Source: Brucella anthropi_A
GTDB lineage: Bacteria > Pseudomonadota > Alphaproteobacteria > Rhizobiales > Rhizobiaceae
Direction of reading: 5' to 3'
NCBI RefSeq assembly: GCF_046630315.1
Contig: NZ_LQBD01000039.1
Coordinates: 1 to 64,000, forward strand
DNA: 64,000 nt
Part shown: positions 53,031 through 60,815 of the stretch, piece by piece
How positions within the stretch are numbered: the first letter of the stretch is position 1
How the letters are laid out: every line of letters begins with the position of its first letter
Notes under the pieces: model-generated
The model's database searches: none
The model's input: only the letters and a program-made list of their open reading frames with translations
What the model was told of the DNA's origin: nothing
Program-made: the position numbers and the translations under genes

Positions 53031-53693
53031 TTATTTCTTTACGGTTACAGCTTCGCCGCGCGGGCGGGGGACGGGCCTGCGGTTGCGGGCGTGCGGGCGC
53101 ACCAGACGCCACAGCAGAAGCGCGCCGACGATGGCCGCATAGATGACCGGCTCGGCGGGCCAGCTTTTCACCGACATGATGAAATGGATCGCGCCGCCTG
53201 CGATTGCGACATAGACCAGCTTGTGGAGGCTGCTCCAGCGTCGGCCGAGCTTGCGGATCGACCAGTTGTTGGAGGTGAGCGCCAGCGGCACCAGCAGCAG
53301 GAGGCTCACCATGCCGATGGTGATGAAGGGACGCCGCACGATATCGGTGATGATGGCGGGCATGTCCAGGCCCTGATCCAGCACCATATAGGTGGCGAAA
53401 TGCATCAGCGCATAATAGAAGGCAAGCAGGCCGAGCGCGCGCCGGTAGCGCAGAAAGGCCATGCCGGTCAGGTCGCGGATCGGTGTGACCAGAAGGGTCA
53501 GGATCAGAAAGCGCAGCGCCCACAGGCCAAGCGTGTGTTCGAAGGTCTTGACCGGATCGGCGCCAAGACTGCCGCTTGCGCCCAGATAGAAGGTCCAGAC
53601 CGCCGGAACGAAACCGGCCGCATAGAGCAGCCAGACCTTCCATTCGCCGGGCCGGGCTGTCTTCTTTCTGCCTGCCTTGATCGCCGCCGCCAT
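53031..53693 (-). CDS. msrQ: Protein-methionine-sulfoxide reductase heme-binding subunit MsrQ
   Basis: A 220-residue membrane b-type heme protein that passes electrons to periplasmic MsrP. About six membrane segments contain the family's conserved residues: WALRFLILTLLVTPIRDLTG, YRRALGLLAFYYALMHFATY with a heme-ligand His, and WSSLHKLVYVAIAGGAIHF with two more His. It follows msrP with a 1-bp gap, on the same strand, the usual msrP-msrQ order. Electrons are thought to come from quinols or a flavin reductase. Confidence 0.93.
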   Translation of the reverse strand: MAAAIKAGRKKTARPGEWKVWLLYAAGFVPAVWTFYLGASGSLGADPVKTFEHTLGLWALRFLILTLLVTPIRDLTGMAFLRYRRALGLLAFYYALMHFATYMVLDQGLDMPAIITDIVRRPFITIGMVSLLLLVPLALTSNNWSIRKLGRRWSSLHKLVYVAIAGGAIHFIMSVKSWPAEPVIYAAIVGALLLWRLVRPHARNRRPVPRPRGEAVTVKK

Positions 53694-53694
53694 G

Positions 53695-54654
53695 TCAGTA
53701 ATTCGCCTTCAGGTCCATGCCCGCATAAAGCGATGCGACTTCCTCGCCATAGCCGTTGAAGGGCAGTGTCGGGCGGCGGCCCGAGCCGAAGAAGCTGCCT
53801 TCGCCGATGCGCCGCTCGGTCGCCTGGCTCCAGCGCGGATGATCGACGGCCGGGTTTACATTGGCATAGAAGCCATATTCGTTGGCGGCCTGCTGCTGCC
53901 ATGAGGTTGGCGGCTGCTTTTCGACAAAGCTGATCTTCGTGATCGCCTTGATGCCCTTGAAGCCGTATTTCCACGGCACGACGAGCCGGATGGGCGCGCC
54001 GTTGGCGTTCGGCAATGTCTCGCCGTAAAGGCCGACCGAAAGGATGGTGAGCGGATGCATGGCCTCATCGAGGCGCAGGCCCTCGATATAGGGCCAGTTC
54101 AGAACCTGAAAGAGACCCGTCTGGCCCGGCATTTCCTCCGGACGCACGAGGCCGGTAAAGGCGATATATTTGGCCGAGCCGAGCGGCTCCACCTGCGCCA
54201 GAAGGCTTGAAAGCGGAAACCCGATCCACGGAATCACCATCGACCATGCCTCGACGCAGCGCATGCGATAGATGCGCTCTTCAAGCGGCATTTTCGCGAT
54301 CAGCTCCTGAATGTCGAATTCCTTCGGCTGTTTGACGAGCCCATCCACCGTCAGCTTCCACGGCAGCGGCTTGTAGTTGCCGGAATTGGCGGAAGGATCG
54401 CTCTTGTCGGTGCCGAATTCATAGAAATTATTGTAGGTGGTGACTGCGTCCTGCGGGGTCAGCTTTTCGTCCACCTTATAGGCGGAAGCCCTGGCTTTCA
54501 GCGGTTCGGCGAAGGCCGACGAGGCGATGCCGGCGGCTGCCAGCACGCCGGCGCCGACCATGAACGAGCGGCGGTTCAGATAGAGGCTCCTTGGCGTCAC
54601 CGCATCATAGGTGAGCCTGGCGGATGAAAAACGCCCCGGTTTGAAGCTGCTCAT
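53695..54654 (-). CDS. msrP: Protein-methionine-sulfoxide reductase catalytic subunit MsrP
   Basis: A 319-residue molybdenum-cofactor protein that repairs oxidised methionines in the periplasm. The Tat signal has the twin Arg in LNRRSFMVGAGVLAAAG (about 41-57). The Moco-ligating Cys is in YRMRCVEAWSMVIPWIGFPL. The C-terminal NPAVDHPRWSQATERRIG is a family block. The start MSSFKPGR follows GGGAGTGG. Together with MsrQ it forms the MsrPQ system; cytoplasmic MsrA is encoded at 6.9 kb. Confidence 0.95.
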   Translation of the reverse strand: MSSFKPGRFSSARLTYDAVTPRSLYLNRRSFMVGAGVLAAAGIASSAFAEPLKARASAYKVDEKLTPQDAVTTYNNFYEFGTDKSDPSANSGNYKPLPWKLTVDGLVKQPKEFDIQELIAKMPLEERIYRMRCVEAWSMVIPWIGFPLSSLLAQVEPLGSAKYIAFTGLVRPEEMPGQTGLFQVLNWPYIEGLRLDEAMHPLTILSVGLYGETLPNANGAPIRLVVPWKYGFKGIKAITKISFVEKQPPTSWQQQAANEYGFYANVNPAVDHPRWSQATERRIGEGSFFGSGRRPTLPFNGYGEEVASLYAGMDLKANY

Positions 54655-54998
54655 GTCACTCCCACTCCCAAATCGGTTGAACCTCAATTGCTGACAAGAT
54701 TCCATGGAAAGGCGTCAAAAGCATGGATAATCCGGGACCGAACTGTTGCTCACGCTTTGTTGAAGCCTGCCGCGACCGTAACAGAATTGTAACACGATGT
54801 AACTTTTCGTGCATTCTGCCATATTCTTGCTAAAACTCTGCTGTTAACCGCATTACATTAACGCATCCAGAAAGACGCATCCCGCAAAATCGTTTCAAGT
54901 TTTTGCCGGAAATGCTCTGTCGCCGGCAGGGGTGGGGACGCACCCGGGAAGAGCTGCCTTCAAACCTTCGTTAACGTCTCATTGGCTATGTTGAGATC
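54655..54998. other. Divergent intergenic region msrP/esterase with a dispersed repeat
   Basis: 344 bp. 54878-54918, on the minus strand, reads AGAGCATTTCCGGCAAAAAC then TTGAAACGATTTTGCGGGATGCG, a degenerate copy of the element at 25720-25776. The A+T-rich part 54775-54860 probably contains promoters. No gene is seen. Confidence 0.6.
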
Positions 54999-55877
54999 AT
55001 GGTAAAGAAGATGTTTATTGCCGCTTTGGCGGCGGCTGCGCTTAACGTGGCGGCCGGTTCGGCTCTGGCCGAAGGACAGCCCGTTTCGACGAGCGGCCAG
55101 GGCAAGGTCCTGAACGCCATTGCCGCGTCGATGAAGGAAGAGCAGGGCGCTCCCAAGCTTGGTGAAGGCGTGACAATGCGCGACAGGAAGATGGATAAGG
55201 AAACGACGCCGGAACAGAATTTTTCGCGCAGCAAGCAGTTCATCTACCGCTTCTACAAGCCGGACAATGCGTCGAACGAACTGGTGATCCTGCTGCATGG
55301 TTCGGGCGGGAACGAGACGAGCCTTGTGCCGCTGGCGTCGAAAGTCTGGCCGCGCGCCACGCTGCTTGGCATTCGCGGCCGCGTGATGCAGGATGGCGGC
55401 ACGCGCTGGTACAAGCGCATCACGCCGGTAAAGTTCGACCAGAAGGACATCAAGCTCGAAGCCAATGCCTTCGTGACCTTTCTGACGCGACTGGCCGACG
55501 ACAAGGACCTTGACCTTCACCACGCAACCTTCGTGGGTTATTCCAACGGCGCCAATCTTCTGGCGGCGACGATGCTGCTGCACCCTGACCTTGTGAAACG
55601 CGCTGTGCTGATGCGCTCGATGCCGGTTCTGGACGATGCGCCGGTGGCCAATCTCAGCAAGGCGCGCGTGCTCGCCATCGCCGGTGAGCACGACAAGCTC
55701 TATTCACCATTCGCGCCGGCGCTTTCAGCACTTCTGCGCTCCAATGGCGCGCGGGTCGATGCCCGCACCGTCGATGCCGATCACATGCTCGGCGAAAAGG
55801 ATATCGCCACCATTCGCGAATGGGTCGGCTCGCTCGGGCCGGATGGCGCACCGGCGGTTTCGATGAAGGGGCGGTGA
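54999..55877 (+). CDS. Exported alpha/beta hydrolase (phospholipase/carboxylesterase-like)
   Basis: A 292-residue protein with a signal peptide (VKKMFIAALAAAALNVAAGSALA, cleaved near residue 25) and an alpha/beta hydrolase domain. The oxyanion region LLHGSGGNETSLVPLA comes first, the nucleophile Ser is in GYSNGAN, the acid is probably in GEHDKLYSP, and the catalytic His in DADHMLGE. This is the pattern of bacterial YpfH/predicted esterases. Export suggests a periplasmic role; the substrate is unknown. The stop TGA lies one base before the first octamer-repeat element. Confidence 0.88.
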   Translation: MVKKMFIAALAAAALNVAAGSALAEGQPVSTSGQGKVLNAIAASMKEEQGAPKLGEGVTMRDRKMDKETTPEQNFSRSKQFIYRFYKPDNASNELVILLHGSGGNETSLVPLASKVWPRATLLGIRGRVMQDGGTRWYKRITPVKFDQKDIKLEANAFVTFLTRLADDKDLDLHHATFVGYSNGANLLAATMLLHPDLVKRAVLMRSMPVLDDAPVANLSKARVLAIAGEHDKLYSPFAPALSALLRSNGARVDARTVDADHMLGEKDIATIREWVGSLGPDGAPAVSMKGR

Positions 55878-55878
55878 G

Positions 55879-56060
55879 TTAAGGCAGTAGGGCAGTAGGG
55901 CAGTAAGGCAGTATGTTAAGGGAATAGGGGAATAAGGGAGTAGGGGAGTATGTTTTGGTTGCGCATGACCGCGACCACCATATTCTTCACTGCCCTACTG
56001 CCCTACTGCCCTACTGCCCTACTGCCCTACTGCCCTACTGCCCTACTGCCCTACTGCCCT
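55879..56060. repeat. HOOF-Print-type octamer repeat element, locus 1
   Basis: The element begins TTAAGGCAGTAGGGCAGTAG (three to four degenerate AGGGCAGT units). A core of about 80 bp follows (ATGTTAAGGGAATAGGGGAA, then GTATGTTTTGGTTGCGCATG). It ends with nine exact ACTGCCCT units at 55989-56060, the reverse complement of AGGGCAGT. The two ends are therefore inverted repeats of each other. It differs from locus 2 (62907-63104) by one base in the core. It lies between convergent genes, and its last octamer supplies the TAG stop of the WD40 gene. Confidence 0.95.
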
Positions 56061-57033
56061 AATCAGCTATAGAAACCGCCCCGCAATCCCCGGCTTCCGA
56101 GCCAAACACGAGGCGGTGGCCTTCATTGTCCCAGCCCATGCTGGTGATGGCGCCCTTGCCGGGGCGGCGCAGGAGAACTTCCTTGCTGTCGGCGAAGCGT
56201 GCGATCAGGATCATGCCGTCGCTGTAGCCGATGGCCACGATGTCCTCGGCCGGATGGCAGGCAACCGATGTCACCATGCTGTCGCCGCGAAGGCCAAGCT
56301 CCAGCGGGGCCTTGCCCATCGGGCCGTCCTTGCCCGCAAAAGGCCAGACGATGGCCGCAGGCGCGCCCGACGTCGCAAGCCACTTGGCCTTGGCGCTCCA
56401 CGACCAATCCTTCACCTTCGCCGGATAGCCGGTCATGCGCATGTGTTTCGCATCTTCAAGACGCCAGCCATGCAGGGCATTCTCCTGCATCGAGGTGATG
56501 AGAAAGCGGCCATCGGGCGAAAAGATCACGCCGATATGCGCGCCCTTCCATTCCAGTTCGACAGGCTTTGCCGCCGTGCCGGTCCAGATCAGCGTCGCGC
56601 CATTATAGCGCGCAATGGCAAGCCGCTGGCCCTTCGGCGCAAAGGCAATGCCCTCGACGCTGCGTTCCTGCGCAAATTCCTGCATCTTGCCGTCGCAGGT
56701 GCGCACCCAGGCCGTGCGGCCCGATGCAAAGCCGACAGTTCCGCCGGGGCCCGCCGCAACAGCCGTCATCCATTTGCGCGGGATATTGGCAAGTTCGGTC
56801 ACTGTTCCGTCGGCGTCGGTACGGCACACACGGCCATCCTCGCCGCCGGTGACAAGCGATTTTCCGTCAGCCGAAACAGCCGCGCTCAACAGCCCGTCAT
56901 GGGCCGCCGAGGTTTTGCTGCCATTGTTCAGCTGATGGATCGCGCCGTCAGCCATGGCGAAAAAAGGAATGCCGCCGACAAAGCGCGCATAAAGACAATG
57001 ACCCTCAAGGTCGAGCGGAGCTACTGTAGGCAT
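56059..57033 (-). CDS. WD40 repeat protein linked to COG0523 GTPase
   Basis: A 324-residue protein with six or seven beta-propeller blades. Repeats such as SAAVSADGKSLVTGGEDGRV, GIAFAPKGQRLAIARYNGAT, GVIFSPDGRFLITSMQEN, SVACHPAEDIVAIGYSDGMI and SMGWDNEGHRLVFGSEAGD each contain the GH/WD-like pattern. It lacks a signal peptide and is probably cytoplasmic. It starts 47 bp after the COG0523 GTPase; pairing of these two genes is common in alphaproteobacteria. It may be a scaffold for zinc-dependent partners, but this is inferred. Its stop TAG lies in the repeat element. Confidence 0.85.
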   Translation of the reverse strand: MPTVAPLDLEGHCLYARFVGGIPFFAMADGAIHQLNNGSKTSAAHDGLLSAAVSADGKSLVTGGEDGRVCRTDADGTVTELANIPRKWMTAVAAGPGGTVGFASGRTAWVRTCDGKMQEFAQERSVEGIAFAPKGQRLAIARYNGATLIWTGTAAKPVELEWKGAHIGVIFSPDGRFLITSMQENALHGWRLEDAKHMRMTGYPAKVKDWSWSAKAKWLATSGAPAAIVWPFAGKDGPMGKAPLELGLRGDSMVTSVACHPAEDIVAIGYSDGMILIARFADSKEVLLRRPGKGAITSMGWDNEGHRLVFGSEAGDCGAVSIAD

Positions 57034-57080
57034 CGGCTTCCGGTATTTCTTGTTTTACTTGGCTGTTTTATTGGGCTGTT

Positions 57081-58256
57081 TTACTTGACCTGGCAGTTTT
57101 CGAAACCGGCCTTCAGGGCGGCGGGGTCGAGTTCGCGGCCAATGAAGACGAGGCGGCTTTCGCGCTTCTCATCTTCCTTCCAGGCGCGCTGGTGGTCGCC
57201 CTCGATAATCATGTGCACGCCCTGCACCACATAGCGGTCCGGGTCGTCCTTGAAAGCGATGATGCCCTTGAGGCGCAGGATATTCGGCCCCTGCGTCTGG
57301 GTGATGTTCTGTATCCACGGGAAGAATTTCGCCGGGTCGACTTCGCCGCCCCTCAGCGATACGGACTTCACCGTCACATCATGGATCGGCGAGGCATGAT
57401 CGTGGTGGTGGTCATGATCGCAATCGGGGCCGCATACGTGGTCATGATCATGATGATCGTGCGCATGATGGTGGTGATGGTCATGGCCATGAGCGTGGCC
57501 ATGATCGTGGTGATGATCGTGGTCGCAGTCCGGCCCGCAGACATGATCGGGATGATCATGGTCGAGGAAGTGCGGATCATTGTCCAGCACGCGCTTCAGG
57601 TCGAAGGCGCCGCGATCCAGCACGCGGTCGAGCGGGATGGAAGCGCGCTCGGTGCGATGGATGATGGCATGCGGATTGATGGCGCGCACCGTCGCCTCGA
57701 TGGCCGCCAGTTCATCCGGCGTCACGAGGTCGGTCTTGTTGATGAGCACCACATCGGCAAAGGCGATCTGGTCTTCCGCCTCGCGGCTGTCCTTCAGGCG
57801 CAGCGGCAGGTGCTTGGCATCCACAAGGGCGACAACGGCGTCGAGGCCGGTCTTGGCGCGCACGTCGTCATCCATGAAGAAGGTCTGCGCCACCGGAACC
57901 GGATCGGCAAGGCCGGTGGTTTCCACGATGATGGCGTCGAAACGGCCCGGACGGCGCATCAGACCCTCCACCACGCGGATCAGGTCGCCGCGCACGGTGC
58001 AGCAGATGCAGCCATTGTTCATTTCGTAGATTTCTTCGTCCGACTCGACGATCAGGTCGTTGTCGATGCCGATCTCGCCGAATTCATTGACGATCACGGC
58101 ATAACGCTTGCCGTGATTCTCGGTCAGGATACGGTTGAGAAGGGTGGTCTTGCCCGAGCCCAGATAACCGGTCAGAACGGTCACGGGAATGCGGCCAGCT
58201 TCAGTGGTCGTCTCGGTTGCAGACGCGGCTTCGTTTTGGGCTTCAGCCTGGCTCAT
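57081..58256 (-). CDS. COG0523/CobW-family G3E GTPase with His-rich metal-binding region
   Basis: A 391-residue GTPase of the zinc/cobalt metallochaperone family. Walker A is TGYLGSGKTTLLN, the metal motif CxCC is GCICC in NNGCICCTVRGD, Walker B-like is IVETTGLADP, and G4 is NKTD. Between the GTPase and C-terminal domains is a long His/Asp stretch (about 238-290) in which HVCGPDCDHDHHHDH occurs twice. The C-terminal CobW domain is intact (ILRLKGIIAFKDDP). A Zur-box-like palindrome lies 130 bp upstream. Role: zinc allocation under zinc starvation, most likely; cobalt or nitrile hydratase chaperones are alternatives. Confidence 0.9.
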   Translation of the reverse strand: MSQAEAQNEAASATETTTEAGRIPVTVLTGYLGSGKTTLLNRILTENHGKRYAVIVNEFGEIGIDNDLIVESDEEIYEMNNGCICCTVRGDLIRVVEGLMRRPGRFDAIIVETTGLADPVPVAQTFFMDDDVRAKTGLDAVVALVDAKHLPLRLKDSREAEDQIAFADVVLINKTDLVTPDELAAIEATVRAINPHAIIHRTERASIPLDRVLDRGAFDLKRVLDNDPHFLDHDHPDHVCGPDCDHDHHHDHGHAHGHDHHHHHAHDHHDHDHVCGPDCDHDHHHDHASPIHDVTVKSVSLRGGEVDPAKFFPWIQNITQTQGPNILRLKGIIAFKDDPDRYVVQGVHMIIEGDHQRAWKEDEKRESRLVFIGRELDPAALKAGFENCQVK

Positions 58257-58385
58257 GGTTATGCCTCTTGAAGTTGTGGCCTTTTTGAAGTCGGGGTTCA
58301 GAACGGCCAGCGCAAAGCGGCACAGCACCGAAACCCCGGATAGGACAATTCATATAAGGGAAGGGCGGCGTGAATGCCATATGCA

Positions 58386-58402
58386 ATGCTATAATATTAC
58401 AT
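58386..58402. promoter_or_regulatory. Candidate Zur box upstream of the COG0523 gene
   Basis: ATGCTATAATATTACAT, set in CA..CG, is a near-perfect dyad around TATAATA and resembles the alphaproteobacterial Zur operator consensus (ATGTTATAATATAACAT). Twelve of 16 non-central positions are symmetric. It is 130 bp upstream of the GTPase start on the minus strand, and about 93 bp upstream of vapB on the plus strand. Confidence 0.7.
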
Positions 58403-58458
58403 CGTTGCCTTTCACGATGACGACAGATGCGCTTGGCTTGAACCGTGGCCGCATTTGG

Positions 58459-58477
58459 CATATGTTTGGAATATATG
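58459..58477. promoter_or_regulatory. Short palindrome upstream of vapB, possible operator
   Basis: CATATGTTTGGAATATATG has matching ends CATAT and ATATG and lies 18 bp before the vapB ATG, next to the ribosome site AAGGAG. VapB antitoxins usually bind such inverted repeats to repress their own operon. The match is short, so it is tentative. Confidence 0.4.
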
Positions 58478-58494
58478 TCAAAGGAGTTGGGCCA

Positions 58495-58746
58495 ATGCCA
58501 CACAAATCGCGGCTCAAATCACGGGAAGTCCGGCTTTTCCGCAATAATCGCAATCAGGCAATCCGGATTCCGGTCGAATTCGAGTTGCCGGGCGATCGGG
58601 CATTGATTACGCGCGATGGCGACCGGCTGATTGTCGAGCCGCTTCGCCAGGGCGGCTTGCTGGCCCTGCTCGATAGCTGGAAGCCTCTGGATGAAGCCCT
58701 GCCTGATGTTGCGGACCGCCCGGTCGAGCCGAAAGACATTTTCTGA
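58495..58746 (+). CDS. vapB: VapB-type antitoxin
   Basis: An 83-residue antitoxin with an AbrB/MazE-like N-terminal DNA-binding domain: REVRLFRNNRNQAIRIPVEF followed by LPGDRALITRDGDRLIVEP. The C-terminal part (LDSWKPLDEALPDVADRPV, then PKDIF) is the acidic-hydrophobic tail that wraps the toxin. The start at 58495 has AAGGAG 9 bp upstream; the longer frame upstream overlaps the divergent GTPase promoter. Its stop overlaps the vapC start (TGATG). Confidence 0.9.
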   Translation: MPHKSRLKSREVRLFRNNRNQAIRIPVEFELPGDRALITRDGDRLIVEPLRQGGLLALLDSWKPLDEALPDVADRPVEPKDIF

Positions 58747-59165
58747 TGCGCTATATGCTCGACACCAACATCATCAGTGATCTGGTGAAAAATCCAGCCG
58801 GTTCTGTTGCCGGGCATATCAGGCGGGTGGGGGCGGATGCCGTTTGCACCAGCGTCATCGTTGCTGCCGAACTGCGTTATGGTGTCCTGAAAAAAGCTTC
58901 GCCTGTCCTGGCGGCGCGTGTCGAGGCTATTCTGCGGGCGATAGCTGTCCTGCCGTTCGACCTTCCAGCCGATGCAAAATACGGGGCGCTTCGGGCTGCG
59001 CTTGAGGCAAAAGGGCAGCCGATTGGCGGCAATGATCTTCTGATCGCGGCCCATGCCGCCACGCTTGGAATAACCATGGTGACGGCCAATGTTTCGGAGT
59101 TCGGACGGGTTGGCGAATTGTCGGTTGAAAACTGGCTCGACCAGCCAAGTCGTCAGCCCGCCTGA
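58746..59165 (+). CDS. vapC: VapC-type PIN-domain toxin
   Basis: A 139-residue PIN-domain ribonuclease. The acidic active-site residues are Asp6 (MLDTN), Glu42 (AELRYG) and Asp97 (GGNDLLIAAHA), and MVTANVSEFGRV is the family's fourth block. All look intact, so the toxin should be active. VapC toxins cut initiator tRNA or rRNA. It is translationally coupled to vapB. The last 13 bases overlap the 3' end of the creatininase-family gene on the other strand. Confidence 0.92.
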   Translation: MRYMLDTNIISDLVKNPAGSVAGHIRRVGADAVCTSVIVAAELRYGVLKKASPVLAARVEAILRAIAVLPFDLPADAKYGALRAALEAKGQPIGGNDLLIAAHAATLGITMVTANVSEFGRVGELSVENWLDQPSRQPA

Positions 59166-59935
59166 TTGGCGAGGCGTTGCGACTCGAACCGGGCAAGGTC
59201 GAACCTGTCCACATCGCGCAGCAGTTCGATGAAGCCGGATACCGCATTGGCGATCAGTTTTTCGCCGGCTTCCGCCGTTGCGGCCGCCGCGTTGCCTGCA
59301 ACGCCTTCCGGGTTGAGGTCGTGCATCTTCCAGCCAAAGGCGTGCGGGCCATAGGCGCGCAGGAACTTGAATTCCTCGGCATGGCGTGACTGGGCGTTGG
59401 AGAAGTTGCGCGCCTTCGACATATCCACCAGATCGGGGCGCAGCGCCAGCATCATCGATGTCTCGATAAAGCCGCCATGAATGTCGAGCGCCTTCTCCTC
59501 CGGCGTAATCAGCCCTTCCGGCAGGCCGAAGCGGGTCCAGCTTGTGGCGACCGCCAGCATGTCGAGCCTCGTGCGCAGTTCCGTCGCAACAATCGTCATC
59601 AGGGGCGAGTTTCCGCCATGCGCGTTCAGCATGACCAGTTTGCGAATGCCGCCCGCGTGAAGGTTCTCGCCGATGCCGATCCACTGGTTCACGGCCTCGG
59701 CGAAGGCGAGGCTCTGCGTTCCTTCCGTGTCCATGTGCTCGATGGAATAGCCGACCGGCTGCGCAGGCAGGAAATTGACGTTCAGCTCAGGCGGCAGCGC
59801 ATCGCTGACGCGCGCGACAATGCCTTCGGCGATGATCGTATCCGTTTCAAACGGCAGGTGAGGCCCATGCTGTTCGTGTGCGCCAAGGGGCAGGACGACA
59901 ATCATGTCGCTGTTCTGATCGCGCAGATCGGTCAT
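59153..59935 (-). CDS. Creatininase family amidohydrolase
   Basis: A 260-residue metal-dependent amidohydrolase. The metal and catalytic residues are visible in LGAHEQHGPHLPFETD (Glu21, His23, Asp32), NAHGGN (His106) and DIHGGFIETS (His153, Glu158). The family includes creatininase, mycofactocin and F420/riboflavin-pathway amidases such as ArfB, and the MftE peptidase. No mycofactocin genes are near, so the substrate is not known. It is divergent from the MarR gene. Confidence 0.88.
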   Translation of the reverse strand: MTDLRDQNSDMIVVLPLGAHEQHGPHLPFETDTIIAEGIVARVSDALPPELNVNFLPAQPVGYSIEHMDTEGTQSLAFAEAVNQWIGIGENLHAGGIRKLVMLNAHGGNSPLMTIVATELRTRLDMLAVATSWTRFGLPEGLITPEEKALDIHGGFIETSMMLALRPDLVDMSKARNFSNAQSRHAEEFKFLRAYGPHAFGWKMHDLNPEGVAGNAAAATAEAGEKLIANAVSGFIELLRDVDRFDLARFESQRLANQAG

Positions 59936-60114
59936 GTTTTCCTCACTTTATTCATTTCATCGAAGCATGAACCGTAACGTCCATTGGCCGTGACAGCAAC
60001 CGGAGCTTGTTGTTTCATAAGTCGGACAATATTTTACGATATAGGAATGTATGGGACTATCGATCCGGCGACAGCGAGACGTCGCATTAAAACCCTAACA
60101 AGGCCGAGGTGGCG

Positions 60115-60606
60115 ATGAGCAAGGACAATAAGGCGGTTGTACTCTACCGGCTGCAATCCGTGGCGCGATTGTCGCGGACGGTGCTGGCCACGCGGCTTCT
60201 GGAACAGGGGCTTTATGCAGGGCAGGATGCGGTCATGCTGCAACTGGCCGCGGAAGACGGGCTGACGCCGGGCGTCCTTGCGCAGCGGCTGGGCGTGCGC
60301 CCGCCCACCATCACCAAAACCATTGCGCGGCTGCAAGGCCAGGGATTCGTCGCCAAGCGCGCCTCGGAAACCGATCAGCGCCAGTCGCATGTCTATCTGA
60401 CGCAGACGGGGCTGGAGACCATCAAGGCGATCGAGAAATCCATTCGCAAGACCGAAAAGGACATGCTGAAGGGCCTCGACAAGAAAGACCGCAAGACCTT
60501 CCTCAAGATGCTGGCCCGGATGGAGAGCAATCTTGCGCTTCGCGGCGTCGCGCGCATTCCAGATGAACCCGATGCGGATGTGCTTGAAGAGGAGGAGGCG
60601 GAATAA
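60115..60606 (+). CDS. MarR family transcriptional regulator
   Basis: A 163-residue winged-helix regulator. The recognition region is LTPGVLAQRLGVRPPTITKT, followed by the wing FVAKRASETDQRQSHVYLT with the family's DxRxxxxxLT pattern, here DQRQSHVYLT. The C-terminus is acidic (DADVLEEEEAE). The ATG at 60115 has GAGG at the right distance; a GTG two codons before is less likely. Divergence from the creatininase-family gene suggests it may control it, but no operator is evident. Confidence 0.9.
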   Translation: MSKDNKAVVLYRLQSVARLSRTVLATRLLEQGLYAGQDAVMLQLAAEDGLTPGVLAQRLGVRPPTITKTIARLQGQGFVAKRASETDQRQSHVYLTQTGLETIKAIEKSIRKTEKDMLKGLDKKDRKTFLKMLARMESNLALRGVARIPDEPDADVLEEEEAE

Positions 60607-60663
60607 GCCTGTCGGCCATCCGGCTCTAACTCTTTGTTTTGACGCGCATCTTGACGGGACAGC

Positions 60664-60679
60664 GTGAAACATTTTTCAC
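60664..60679. promoter_or_regulatory. Inverted repeat upstream of the LacI-family gene, possible operator
   Basis: GTGAAACATTTTTCAC is an inverted repeat with 6-bp arms GTGAAA/TTTCAC and a 4-bp spacer. It lies 137 bp upstream of the LacI-family start, after the MarR gene. LacI-family proteins favour such short dyads, so autoregulation is possible. Confidence 0.45.
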
Positions 60680-60815
60680 AATGCGTGCTATCGAAAATGC
60701 TTCCAATTCAAGGTTTGCAATGGCATAACCGTTCGCAGGACGAATGGCTGCGTCTCACCTTGTCAGGTTGCGGCCGCGTCTCCGAGTGCGGCACGGACCA
60801 TTTTGGGGAGGCGAC

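Noticed and set aside
55989..56060. Possible CRISPR or Rep-binding iterons at the octamer repeats
   Set aside because: Eight-base units with no spacers, no rep or partition gene nearby, and the same element occurring twice fit a VNTR-type dispersed repeat instead.
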